A DNA stretch of 18,379 bases from an uncultured Pseudomonadota bacterium (lineage in GTDB: Bacteria > Lernaellota > Lernaellaia > Lernaellales > Lernaellaceae). The notes under the pieces are model-generated. The model was not told the origin of the DNA, ran no database searches, and saw only the letters and a list, made by a program, of their open reading frames with translations. Below, in pieces: positions 1 to 6,916 of the stretch (within the stretch, counting starts at the first letter, position 1; each line of letters opens with the position of its first letter). Where the stretch lies: assembly GCA_937967875.1 (NCBI GenBank), contig CALBTQ010000480.1:1-18379 (forward strand). Reading direction: 5' to 3'. A program made the position numbers and the translations under genes.

Positions 1-49
1 ACGAGATCTTATTCGGTGACTGGAGTTCAGACGTGTGCTCTTCCGATCT
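1..49 (+). other. Illumina P7 index adapter (non-genomic)
   Basis: Bases 16-49 match the 34-base Illumina indexing read-2 adapter (begins GTGACTGGAGTTC, ends GCTCTTCCGATCT). Bases 1-7 (ACGAGAT) match the 3' end of the P7 flow-cell primer, and bases 8-15 (CTTATTCG) sit exactly where the 8-base index belongs. This is library-construction sequence left on an untrimmed read and carried into the assembly. Genomic sequence begins at base 50, and any open reading frame running through this block is an artefact. Confidence 0.97.
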
Positions 50-433
50 TTCCTCGGCGTCGACCGCCTTGTCTTCGCTGACCGTGTACAGCATCAGATA
101 ACGCGCCTTGACCGCCGCGATGTAGGCCTGGCCGTCCTCGCCGAGCACCAGCGAGGTTCCGTTCGTGCCGGCCCAACCGCCTTCGACTTTTTCGATCATG
201 ACGCCGTCGGTGTCGTCGTCGCCGGTGTCGTCGTCGAGCGTGTCGTCGTCGCCGGTGTCGTCGTCGCCGGTGTCGTCGTCGGCCGTATCGTCATCAGCCG
301 TATCGTCATCAGCCGTATCGTCGTCGTCGCCGTGATTGTCGTCGTCATCGTCGTCGCAACTGCAGCCGGCAACGACGGCGGTCAGCGCAAACAGAACGAT
401 AATCAGGCTTGAAAAATATAGGTGTGCTTTCAT
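50..433 (-). CDS. Lipoprotein with N-terminal Asp-rich linker (partial, 3' end missing)
   Basis: The frame reads from an ATG at 433 down to base 50, where the adapter cuts it; 128 codons remain. A GGGAGGG Shine-Dalgarno sits 4 bases upstream (438-444). Residues 1-23 form a signal peptide ending in the lipobox VAG|C24, so signal peptidase II cleavage and lipidation of Cys24 are expected. The mature protein starts CSC and runs at once into an Asp-rich linker (about residues 27-76): six Asp, then eight units of the pattern DDDT plus Ala, Gly or Leu. After Gly77 a folded domain begins (GTSLVLGEDGQAYIA), resembling the blade-like repeats of the divergent lipoprotein at 688-1854, but too little remains to name it. 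The linker has the same composition as the C-terminal tails of the proteins ending at 4731, 10706 and 15588, here at the opposite end. It is likely an outer-membrane or periplasmic lipoprotein; function unknown. Confidence 0.85.
206..325 (-). repeat. 15-bp in-frame tandem repeat encoding DDDTx
   Basis: About eight 15-base units encode DDDTA, DDDTG or DDDTL inside the partial lipoprotein gene. Units are close to identical at DNA level, so copy number could change by replication slippage without breaking the frame. It is coding, not an intergenic array. Confidence 0.8.
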
Positions 434-474
434 GACTCCCTCCCGCAATACTGTGGCCCCCGCATTTTCAACTC

Positions 475-504
475 ATTGTCCCGTGCTTGGGAAAGCCGCG
501 TCAA
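475..504 (-). promoter_or_regulatory. Possible sigma70-type promoter for the partial lipoprotein gene
   Basis: On the minus strand, TTGACG (499-504) and GACAAT (475-480) are separated by 18 bases. That is 5 of 6 and 4 of 6 matches to the consensus. A start site near 468 would leave a leader of about 35 bases before the ATG at 433. This is a weak call from pattern alone. The rest of the 434-687 gap between the divergent lipoprotein genes shows nothing else I can name. Confidence 0.3.
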
Positions 505-687
505 GCAAAAGATCGGATCGTTACAATATTGAAATATTTGCATATAGATCGACGAACATGATGTGGCGATGCGGCTGCGGCGGCAACGAGCAAGCCGGCA
601 ACCGGCAAGACATGGTTTTTATTGAAACATAATAACTATCATGCTACCATGGGAGAGCAACATTGCCCGCCATCGATGGAGATGACG

Positions 688-1854
688 ATGACGATGACGA
701 TAAAATGGATGTGGTTGTTGTTCGCGCTTTTTTTGCTTCTGCCGTTGGCCTGCGCCGAGGATGAAGAAGACGAATCCGCAGCCGCCGACACCCTGGACAT
801 TGAAATACCCGCCGGTTGGCGCGCCGAGGCGCTGACCGATCTCGATGAAATTCAGTACGCCGATCTGGCGTTGGACCTAGACGACGCCGTGCATGTCGTC
901 TTCGCCGATCGCACCACCTTGCGCTACACGAACGATCGCGAAGGCTATTGGTATTGGGACCGACTGGGTGAAGAGATCGGCGAACTCTATTATTACGAGA
1001 TGAGCTACGCCGTCGCGACGACAAACCGTCCCGCGCTGGTCTATCGGCAGGAAGTCGACTACAGCATGGCGTTGTTTTATCTGGCCGATCCGCTGACGGC
1101 CTGGGAGCCGGAGATGATTGTCGGCCGCATTGGCGAAGAATCCGCCGATTTCTGCCTCGATGCGCAGGACCGGCCGTGGTTCGCCTATGCTGTAAGCTGG
1201 CAGGTCGCGTTGGTCGAGCCGATCTCTGGCGGCCGGCGCACCTGGGAGATTACGACCGGCACTCGTCCGCTCATCGTCTGCGGCGAAGACGGGGTGGATT
1301 TTCTGGCCGCCGTTGTCGAGCCCAACGTGTTTGGCGACGACAAACCGGTCTGGGCGACCGCCGGCGGCTATTACCTGTTCACGCGCGACGGCGACCAATG
1401 GGCGCCGAGCCTGATCGGCGAACGGGAAAACCACGTCTGGCTCAAGGCCGGCCGGCTGCTCGCGCTGCCCGACGGCGAACTGGCGCTGGTCGCGGTGGAA
1501 ACGACCAACGATTACCCGGAGGACGTTTCGCGGCTGGTCGTCTACAGCGGCGGCCCGGACGACTGGCGCCGCGACGAGCTGATCGACTATCTGCCGGGCC
1601 TATGTTTCGAATACGGTCTGCGCGCCGTCGCCACGGATACGGGCGAGGTGCACGTGTTCGTCGGCGACCGCGACAACGATTTCCTGCGGATCTTTTCCCG
1701 GCGCGACGGCTCGTGGCAGGGCGACGCCTGGCGCGCGTATTACGGCCGCTATGCCGTGGCCGCCGACGGCGAAGGCTATCTGCACCTGCTCTTCGTGCAG
1801 GTCGCCCATCGGCTGGGCAGCCGCTTGTACTATCTCACCGACCGGCCGAAATAA
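688..1854 (+). CDS. Lipoprotein with propeller-like repeats
   Basis: The frame is open from a TTG at 622, with ATG codons at 649, 676, 682, 688 and 694. I chose 688 because GGAG at 678-681 lies 6 bases upstream and because it gives a normal lipoprotein signal peptide: a short N-region with Lys6, a hydrophobic stretch and the lipobox PLA|C22. An acidic stretch (AEDEEDES) follows the cysteine, a short version of the Asp-rich linkers nearby. The mature domain of about 360 residues contains repeated strands of the form 'LDLDDAVHVVFAD', 'LDAQDRPWFAYA', 'TDTGEVHVFVGD' and 'ADGEGYLHLLFV', typical of beta-propeller or sialidase-like blades. No catalytic Asp-box set is evident, so a binding or structural surface role is more likely than an enzyme. 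It is divergent from the lipoprotein at 50-433 (gap 254 bases) and convergent with the HAD gene. Family assignment is inference from repeat character only. Confidence 0.85.
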   Translation: MTMTIKWMWLLFALFLLLPLACAEDEEDESAAADTLDIEIPAGWRAEALTDLDEIQYADLALDLDDAVHVVFADRTTLRYTNDREGYWYWDRLGEEIGELYYYEMSYAVATTNRPALVYRQEVDYSMALFYLADPLTAWEPEMIVGRIGEESADFCLDAQDRPWFAYAVSWQVALVEPISGGRRTWEITTGTRPLIVCGEDGVDFLAAVVEPNVFGDDKPVWATAGGYYLFTRDGDQWAPSLIGERENHVWLKAGRLLALPDGELALVAVETTNDYPEDVSRLVVYSGGPDDWRRDELIDYLPGLCFEYGLRAVATDTGEVHVFVGDRDNDFLRIFSRRDGSWQGDAWRAYYGRYAVAADGEGYLHLLFVQVAHRLGSRLYYLTDRPK

Positions 1855-1882
1855 TATACTATTAAATGATATAGAAACAATT

Positions 1883-2539
1883 TCAATCGGAAGAATTCAC
1901 GGCGGCCAAAAGAGCGAACGAATCCAGCAGCCGATCCGGCTCGGCGGCCGTCAGCGCCTCGACCGTGCCGATGCCGTAGGTGACGACGGCGACGGTGCCG
2001 CAACCGGCGGCGCGTCCGGCGCGAACGTCCATCACCGTATCGCCGATTAAAAGCGTTTGCACCGGACGCACGCGCAACGCGCCGCAGGCGCGCATTATGA
2101 CCTCGGGATCGGGTTTGGGCGTGAAATCGTCCGTGCCCTGAATGTGATCCAGCAGCGGCGCCAGCCCGGTGAGCTCGCACACGCGCCGGGCCATGAAAGT
2201 CATCTTCGTGGTCGCCACTGCCGTTTTCACCCCGCGCTCGCGCAACGTCGTCAGCGTTTCGACCACGCCGGGATAGGGCTTGGTTTGCACCGCGCAATGG
2301 TCGAAGAAAAAGCGCTTGTACTCTTCGACGCACGCGGCGATCTGCGCTTTGTTCTCAGGCGGCAGCAATTTCAGGAACATCTCGTAAAGACTGCGGCCGA
2401 TCAACGGCACGACATCCTTGTGATGCAGCGTCGCGCCGCAGACGGTCTGCGCGCTGTGGGCGATCGCCGTGGCGATGTCGGCGCGCGAATCGACCATCGT
2501 CATATCCAGGTCGCAGAGCAGGGCTAAATAGTCATTCAT
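1883..2539 (-). CDS. HAD-superfamily hydrolase, phosphoglycolate phosphatase-like
   Basis: This 218-residue protein is a subfamily I HAD phosphatase. Motif I is DLDMT (Asp10 nucleophile, Asp12 general acid/base); the usual DxDGT glycine is Met13. Motif II is Thr110/Thr111 in ATTK, motif III is Lys142 in TPKPDP, and motif IV is GDTVMD with Asp167 and Asp171. The helical cap lies between residues 15 and 85, as in Gph/PGP and beta-phosphoglucomutase-like enzymes. The family hydrolyses small phosphomonoesters with Mg2+ in the cytoplasm. The KPDP and GDTxxD signatures favour Gph-like activity, but the substrate cannot be fixed from sequence. It begins 43 bases after the exchanger gene ends on the same strand, so the two are probably co-transcribed. 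No clear Shine-Dalgarno is visible before the ATG at 2539. Confidence 0.9.
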   Translation of the reverse strand: MNDYLALLCDLDMTMVDSRADIATAIAHSAQTVCGATLHHKDVVPLIGRSLYEMFLKLLPPENKAQIAACVEEYKRFFFDHCAVQTKPYPGVVETLTTLRERGVKTAVATTKMTFMARRVCELTGLAPLLDHIQGTDDFTPKPDPEVIMRACGALRVRPVQTLLIGDTVMDVRAGRAAGCGTVAVVTYGIGTVEALTAAEPDRLLDSFALLAAVNSSD

Positions 2540-2582
2540 GGTCGCGATTGTTTACACCCACGCGCCGCGAATGTAAATCACA

Positions 2583-3632
2583 TTAATTTTGTTTCCGCCA
2601 CAGCGGTCGCAGGGCGACGCCCGCGACCGTGAGCACGACGGGCAAAAAGGTCCACCACAAAATGCGCACGAACGGCCACGCCGCCGGATGCGCCATGGCG
2701 CGCAGCACGACGAAGGCGAGGTAGCCGGCGTAGAACGCCAGAAAGATCAACCCCTCGCCGCGCGAGATTTTCGCGCCGGAGATGAAGATCGGCAGGCACA
2801 GCAAGGTCGTCGCCGCCATGAACGGCACATCGAATTGCAACGCCGCGCCGGTTACGTTCACGCCGCCCGACAGCAGCGCCGCGCCGCCGAGCACCGCCAG
2901 CAGGTTGAAAATGTTGCTGCCCACGACGTTGCCTACGGCGATGTCGCGCTCGCCGCGCACGGCTGCGATGATCGAGGTCGCCACCTCCGGCAACGAAGTG
3001 CCCGCCGCGACGATCGTCAGGCCGATCATCAATTCGCCGACGCCCCAGACGCGCGCCAGCGCCGTCGCCCCTTCCACCAACCACTGCGAGCCCAGCACCA
3101 GCATTGCCAGTCCGGCGACGATGAACACGATCGATTTGAGCGCGCCGCCTCGGACGATCGGTTGCTTGTCCTGCTCGGCGGGCGCCTTGCGCGCTTCCCA
3201 GATCAGCCAGCCGATATACGCCGACAGGGCGAGAACCAGGGCGATCCCTTCGCCGCGGCCCACGACGCCGTTGCGGCCCAACAGCCAGACGACGACGGTC
3301 GCGACGATCATCACCGGCACGTCCAGCCGGATCAACTGTCGGTTGACGGCCAGCGGCACGATCAGCGCCGACACGCCCAGGATCAGCAGGATGTTGAAAA
3401 TGTTGCTGCCCACCACGTTGCCCAGCGCGATGTCCGGGCTGCCGGCGAACGCGGCTTTCACGCTCACCGCCAGCTCCGGCGCGCTGGTGCCGAAGGCCAC
3501 GACGGTCAGGCCGACAATCAGCGACGGAATGCCGGCCAGCGCCGCCAGCCGCGACGCGCCGCGCACCAACGCTTCGCCTCCGCCGATCAGCAGCAGCAAT
3601 CCGCCCAACAGCATCGCCAAGGTGATGAACAT
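2583..3632 (-). CDS. Na+/Ca2+ exchanger family (CaCA) antiporter
   Basis: This 349-residue inner-membrane protein has two inverted alpha-repeats, the hallmark of calcium/cation antiporters. The first has GTSAPE (48-53) and GNVVGSNIFN (71-80); the second has GTSLPE (211-216) and GNVVGSNIFN (234-243). About ten hydrophobic segments flank a short charged cytoplasmic loop (about 145-165). This matches the bacterial YrbG / K+-dependent exchanger group, which exports Ca2+ against Na+ influx. The frame stays open upstream to 4049, but the start at 3632 is favoured because GGAGG lies 9 bases before it and the protein then starts directly with the first membrane helix. An ATG at 3650 is a less likely alternative because it lies upstream of that Shine-Dalgarno. 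It is divergent from the SGNH gene (124-base gap) and upstream of the HAD gene. Confidence 0.95.
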   Translation of the reverse strand: MFITLAMLLGGLLLLIGGGEALVRGASRLAALAGIPSLIVGLTVVAFGTSAPELAVSVKAAFAGSPDIALGNVVGSNIFNILLILGVSALIVPLAVNRQLIRLDVPVMIVATVVVWLLGRNGVVGRGEGIALVLALSAYIGWLIWEARKAPAEQDKQPIVRGGALKSIVFIVAGLAMLVLGSQWLVEGATALARVWGVGELMIGLTIVAAGTSLPEVATSIIAAVRGERDIAVGNVVGSNIFNLLAVLGGAALLSGGVNVTGAALQFDVPFMAATTLLCLPIFISGAKISRGEGLIFLAFYAGYLAFVVLRAMAHPAAWPFVRILWWTFLPVVLTVAGVALRPLWRKQN

Positions 3633-3756
3633 CGACCGCGCCCTCCGCATTCCGCGCCAGCATGGCCGAGTTATTGCCGCAAAACAAGTGGCCCGCGCTT
3701 GCGTCGCCGGGCTTGCGCCGCCATACTGAGCGGGAAGTCTGACGGACGAGAAAACG

Positions 3757-4731
3757 ATGCGCCGCAACCGATTCGTTCCCTTGTTGATTCTATTGTGCCT
3801 GACGCCCTTGCTGCTGGCCGGCCGCACCAAGATCAACGTGATCTCGGTCGGCGACAGTTGGGCCGACGGCTGGTGTGACGCCATGGAGCGCGTCATTCGG
3901 CGGCACGGCACGCGCGTGGAGGTATGGAACAAAGGCATTTCCGGCAGCGCGGCGGTGAACTGGGCCACGCCCGGCGCGCTTCTCGACGTCGAACTGACCC
4001 TGCTGCAGCATCCGGAAATCGACTGGCTGACGCTGAGCATCGGCGGCAACGACTTGCTCGACGGCTACCTGCTCATGGGCCTGGGCGACGAGGTGTTCCC
4101 GCTGATCGACCAGGCGCTGCGCACGGTGCTCGACGAACTGCTTGCCTTCCGCCCCGACCTGAAAGTTTCGCTCAACGGCTACGACTTCCCCAACTTCGAG
4201 CACACGCTCGATTGCATCGTCATGGGCCAGGCGATGCTCGGCGGCAACACCTACAGTCAAAATCACCTGTTCGCGCAAATCACCGACATCGCCGCGGCCA
4301 TCGCCGACGATTACCCGCAGGTGCATCACACGGCGCTGCTCGGCGCGATGCAACAGGCCGACGGTATGCCCCTTGCGCCCAACTATTACCGGCCGTCGCC
4401 GGCGCGCTTTTTCCCCGAGGAGGAATGCATCCACCCGACCGCCGGCGGCTACGACGTGGTCATGGAGCGGCTGTGGGACGAGTTTTTCGAACCGCTGAAC
4501 AATCCGGCCGACGACGACACGACCGACGACGACACGACCGACGACGACACGACCGACGACGACACGATCGACGATGACGCTATCGACGATGATCTTGTTG
4601 ACGACGATCTCGTCGATGACGACGCCATCGACGACGATGCGGTCGATGACGATGCGGTGGACGACGACATGGGCGATGACGACGATTCTTCATCCGCCGA
4701 CGATGACGACGACGATGGCTGTAGTTGTTGA
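3757..4731 (+). CDS. Exported SGNH/GDSL hydrolase with Asp-rich tail ending GCSC
   Basis: This 324-residue protein has three parts. Residues 1-22 are a signal peptide (RRNR, then a leucine-rich core, LLLA). Residues 25-250 are an SGNH hydrolase: block I GDSW with nucleophile Ser34, block II Gly60/Gly63, block III GGND with Asn98, and block V ECIHP with His226. The usual Asp of the DxxH dyad is Glu223 here. Such enzymes hydrolyse ester or acyl groups on lipids or sugars outside the cytoplasm; the substrate is not evident. Residues 252-324 are a tail of TTDDD, IDDDA and VDDD units, then DDDDDDGCSC at the stop codon. The tail has no hydrophobic helix or basic cluster, so it is not a standard tripartite C-terminal sorting signal. 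Tail codons begin as a near-perfect 15-base repeat (4510-4569). Confidence 0.92.
   Translation: MRRNRFVPLLILLCLTPLLLAGRTKINVISVGDSWADGWCDAMERVIRRHGTRVEVWNKGISGSAAVNWATPGALLDVELTLLQHPEIDWLTLSIGGNDLLDGYLLMGLGDEVFPLIDQALRTVLDELLAFRPDLKVSLNGYDFPNFEHTLDCIVMGQAMLGGNTYSQNHLFAQITDIAAAIADDYPQVHHTALLGAMQQADGMPLAPNYYRPSPARFFPEEECIHPTAGGYDVVMERLWDEFFEPLNNPADDDTTDDDTTDDDTTDDDTIDDDAIDDDLVDDDLVDDDAIDDDAVDDDAVDDDMGDDDDSSSADDDDDDGCSC
4510..4569 (+). repeat. 15-bp tandem repeat encoding DDDTT
   Basis: Three identical 15-base units (4510-4524, 4525-4539, 4540-4554) are followed by a fourth with one changed base. All lie in frame in the SGNH hydrolase tail. Beyond 4570 the Asp pattern continues, but DNA identity between units decays, so the 5' units look like the most recent duplications. 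Confidence 0.85.
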
Positions 4732-4758
4732 TCACCAAGACGATTGAGCGTAGCGAAA

Positions 4759-4775
4759 TCCCGCCAAAGGCGGGA
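4759..4775. repeat. Short perfect palindrome (REP-like hairpin)
   Basis: A 7-base stem (TCCCGCC / GGCGGGA) closes on an AAA loop, in the 138-base gap between the SGNH gene and the oxidoreductase operon. No T-tract follows on either strand, so it is a poor intrinsic terminator. The flanking text (GAGCGTAGCGAAA) has the look of a dispersed palindromic element, but only one copy is in this window. Confidence 0.45.
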
Positions 4776-4807
4776 CGACGACAATAACAGTGGGTGCGCC
4801 GCCTGAT

Positions 4808-4837
4808 TTGACCTGACTTTCGCCTCCGATTTACAGT
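4808..4837 (+). promoter_or_regulatory. Possible sigma70-type promoter for the oxidoreductase-creatininase operon
   Basis: TTGACC (4808-4813) and TACAGT (4832-4837) are separated by 18 bases, matching 5 of 6 and 4 of 6 consensus positions. A start near 4844 would give a 26-base leader carrying the AAAGGA ribosome site of the gene at 4870. Pattern-based only. Confidence 0.35.
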
Positions 4838-4869
4838 GAACATCATTTCGCTTGCTGAAAGGATCCGCG

Positions 4870-5901
4870 ATGAGTGAAACGAAGTTGCGCGTCGGCATTT
4901 GCGGCGCGGGATCGATCATCGACAATCACATCGAAGCGTTGCGCCGGCAACGCGAGGCCGAGGTCGTCGGCGTGTCCAGCCGCACGCTCAAGTCGGCGAA
5001 ACGCGCCGCCCGCCGCTATGGGGTGAAGGCCTTCGCCGATCACCAAACGCTGCTGAACGCGCCGGACATCGACGCGGTGATCGTCGCCACGCCCAACTAC
5101 CAGCATTGCGAGTTGACCCTCGCGGCGATCGCGGCGGGCAAACACGTCATGGTCGAAAAACCGCTGGCGATGACCCTCGCCGAGGGCCGCCGCATGAACG
5201 CCGCCGCGCGCCAGGCCGGCGTTCATTTGCTGTACGCCGAACAGTTGCCGCTGGCGCCCAAGTTCGTTCACCTGCGCGATCTGGCCCGGGCCGGCGCATT
5301 CGGCGAGATTTATATGGTCCGCCAGATCGAGCGCCACGCCGGTCCGCATTCGCCGTGGTTTTTCGGCAAGAAGGAAGCGGGCGGCGGCGCGCTGATCGAC
5401 CTGGGCTGCCACAGCCTGTCGGTCGTGCTCGACATCATGGGCGACCGGCCGATCCGGCGCGTCGCGGCGGTCGCGCGCACCTTCGCGCACACGCACGGCG
5501 ACGTTGACGATTTCGTGCTCCTGCGGCTCGAATTCGCCGGCGGCGCGGTCGGCGTCGTCGAGGCCAACTGGTGCCACCGGGGCGGCATGGATTCGATCAC
5601 CGAGGTCTTCGGCTCGACCGGCAACGGCTACGCCGATCTGATGAAGGGTTCGGGCCTGACCACCTACAGCGAACGCGGCTTCGGCGACGATCCGGCCGAC
5701 ACGCGCGGCTGGCGTCAACCGCGTTACGACACCTGCTACGAATGCGGCTACCAGGAGCAGGCGCGCGCGATGGTCGCGACGATCCTCCACGGTGCGCCCC
5801 CGGCGCAAGCGGGCGACGACGGCGTGGAAATCTTGCGCATCATCGCCGCCGCTTACCGCTCGGCGCAACAGGGCGGCCGGCCGCAGCCGCTGCCCAGATA
5901 A
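4870..5901 (+). CDS. Gfo/Idh/MocA family NAD(P)-dependent oxidoreductase
   Basis: This 343-residue cytoplasmic protein has an N-terminal Rossmann fold with the dinucleotide motif GICGAGSI (Gly9, Gly12, Gly14). The VATPNYQH strand and the family signature EKPLA (Glu96, Lys97, Pro98) follow. In the C-terminal alpha/beta domain, GGGALIDLGCHS supplies Asp177 and His181, the usual catalytic pair. Such enzymes oxidise or reduce sugar, inositol or amino-sugar hydroxyls with NAD(P); the substrate cannot be read from sequence. ATG 4870 is preferred over a TTG at 4852 because AAAGGA lies 7 bases upstream of it. It ends 13 bases before the creatininase-family gene, clearly one operon, so the two probably act on the same small molecule. 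Confidence 0.94.
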   Translation: MSETKLRVGICGAGSIIDNHIEALRRQREAEVVGVSSRTLKSAKRAARRYGVKAFADHQTLLNAPDIDAVIVATPNYQHCELTLAAIAAGKHVMVEKPLAMTLAEGRRMNAAARQAGVHLLYAEQLPLAPKFVHLRDLARAGAFGEIYMVRQIERHAGPHSPWFFGKKEAGGGALIDLGCHSLSVVLDIMGDRPIRRVAAVARTFAHTHGDVDDFVLLRLEFAGGAVGVVEANWCHRGGMDSITEVFGSTGNGYADLMKGSGLTTYSERGFGDDPADTRGWRQPRYDTCYECGYQEQARAMVATILHGAPPAQAGDDGVEILRIIAAAYRSAQQGGRPQPLPR

Positions 5902-5914
5902 GGAGACGCGGACC

Positions 5915-6916
5915 ATGGCCAAAACCAAACCCGTACGTGTTTTGAAGCTTGAGCGCCTGACGCACGATAAACTCAAGTCGCTCGATCGCACGCGCACGAT
6001 CGTCATCGCCACGCTCAGCCCGCTGGAGGTGCACGGCCCGCACCTGCCGCTGGGGCAGGATGTGTTCGAGGGCTACGCGCTGGCCGAGCGCACCGCGCAA
6101 CTGCTGACGGATAAAATGACCGACTGGCGCGTGGTGCTGCTGCCGCCGACGCCCGTGGCCGCCGACGGCGTGCCGAGTTTGGGAACGATAACGTTTTCCG
6201 CGCCGCTGGTGCGCGACGTGGCGGTCGGCCTGCTCGCGCCCTTCGCCGAGGCCGGTTTCGCGCGACTGGCTTACTCGTCGTTTCACGGCGGCCCGCGTCA
6301 CGTCTGCGCGCTGGAAGACGCCGCCGCGACGATCGCCGCGCGTTTCGGCACGCCGGCCGTTTCGTTGTTTTCGGCGGTGCTGGGCCGCGTGATGGAAGGC
6401 AACGTGTTTCTCGACGCGCTCGCCGATCGACCCGAGCGGGAGATCGACCTCGAGCAGCTCAAGCAGGATCACCACGCCGGCTTCGTCGAAACGTCGCTGG
6501 CCCTCGCGCTGTGGCCCGAGTTGGTCGACGACGGTTGGCGACAACTGCCGCCCAGCGTGTCGGACCCGCATACCGAGCGCAAGGACACCAACGATTCGTT
6601 CCTGTTCGGCTACGCGAAAAGCGAATCGCTGAGCGAACGCTTCAAGCGCAACGTGGCGACCGCCGGGGCGATCGTCCGCGCGATACGCCATTTCCGCACC
6701 AACACGTACCATGGATATCCGGCGATGGCCTCCGCCGAACAGGGCCGGGCGCTGTATGAGCACTTGGCGCGCATCTGCCTCGACGAGGCGCTGGAGTTCG
6801 TTTCGCGCGGCGCGGAATACGACGGTCATTCGCCGTTGTGGAAGTACCGACACATCTTTTTAAACGCGGCCGCCAACAAGGTCGCCGACGATTGGCTGGG
6901 CGTAAACCGCGCCTAG
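5915..6916 (+). CDS. Creatininase-family amidohydrolase
   Basis: This 333-residue protein starts at an ATG with GGAG about 9 bases upstream, 13 bases after the oxidoreductase stop. It carries the creatininase-family metal site: Glu38 and His40 in LEVHGPH, Asp49 in LGQD, His124 in FHGGP, and His187/Glu192 in HAGFVETS. The spacing of Glu38, His40, Asp49 and His124 equals that of Glu34, His36, Asp45 and His120 in Pseudomonas creatininase. The position of creatininase Glu122 is Gly126, as in the wider family (formamide hydrolases, MftE-like peptidases), so creatinine is not the expected substrate. The family opens amide or cyclic amide bonds with two divalent metals. About 85 residues follow the HAGxxETS motif, somewhat more than the core fold needs. 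Its stop codon overlaps that of the convergent GNAT gene. Confidence 0.88.
   Translation: MAKTKPVRVLKLERLTHDKLKSLDRTRTIVIATLSPLEVHGPHLPLGQDVFEGYALAERTAQLLTDKMTDWRVVLLPPTPVAADGVPSLGTITFSAPLVRDVAVGLLAPFAEAGFARLAYSSFHGGPRHVCALEDAAATIAARFGTPAVSLFSAVLGRVMEGNVFLDALADRPEREIDLEQLKQDHHAGFVETSLALALWPELVDDGWRQLPPSVSDPHTERKDTNDSFLFGYAKSESLSERFKRNVATAGAIVRAIRHFRTNTYHGYPAMASAEQGRALYEHLARICLDEALEFVSRGAEYDGHSPLWKYRHIFLNAAANKVADDWLGVNRA
6913..6916. other. Interlocked convergent stop codons (CTAG)
   Basis: The palindrome CTAG supplies TAG to the creatininase gene on the plus strand (6914-6916) and TAG to the GNAT gene on the minus strand (6915-6913). The two genes overlap by four bases, with no room between them for a terminator. 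Confidence 0.9.

Noticed and set aside
35..412. 125-codon plus-strand frame with a valine-rich repeat
   Set aside because: It starts in adapter sequence and is the reverse complement of the Asp-rich linker of the minus-strand lipoprotein.
2589..3878. 429-codon plus-strand open frame opposite the exchanger gene
   Set aside because: Its product is Arg/Gln/His-rich low-complexity text typical of an antisense shadow; the minus strand encodes a clear CaCA exchanger.
4510..4690. Short regular direct repeats that might be a CRISPR or minisatellite array
   Set aside because: The units are in frame inside the SGNH gene, encode TTDDD with no spacers, and continue a protein-level pattern seen in other tails.
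4759..4775. Hairpin as intrinsic terminator of the SGNH gene
   Set aside because: No run of T follows the stem on either strand, so it was listed only as a palindrome.
4449..4925. Serine-rich minus-strand frame; a similar one at 15303-15617
   Set aside because: Poly-Ser is simply the antisense reading of GAC/GAT repeats; no start signals or neighbours support it.
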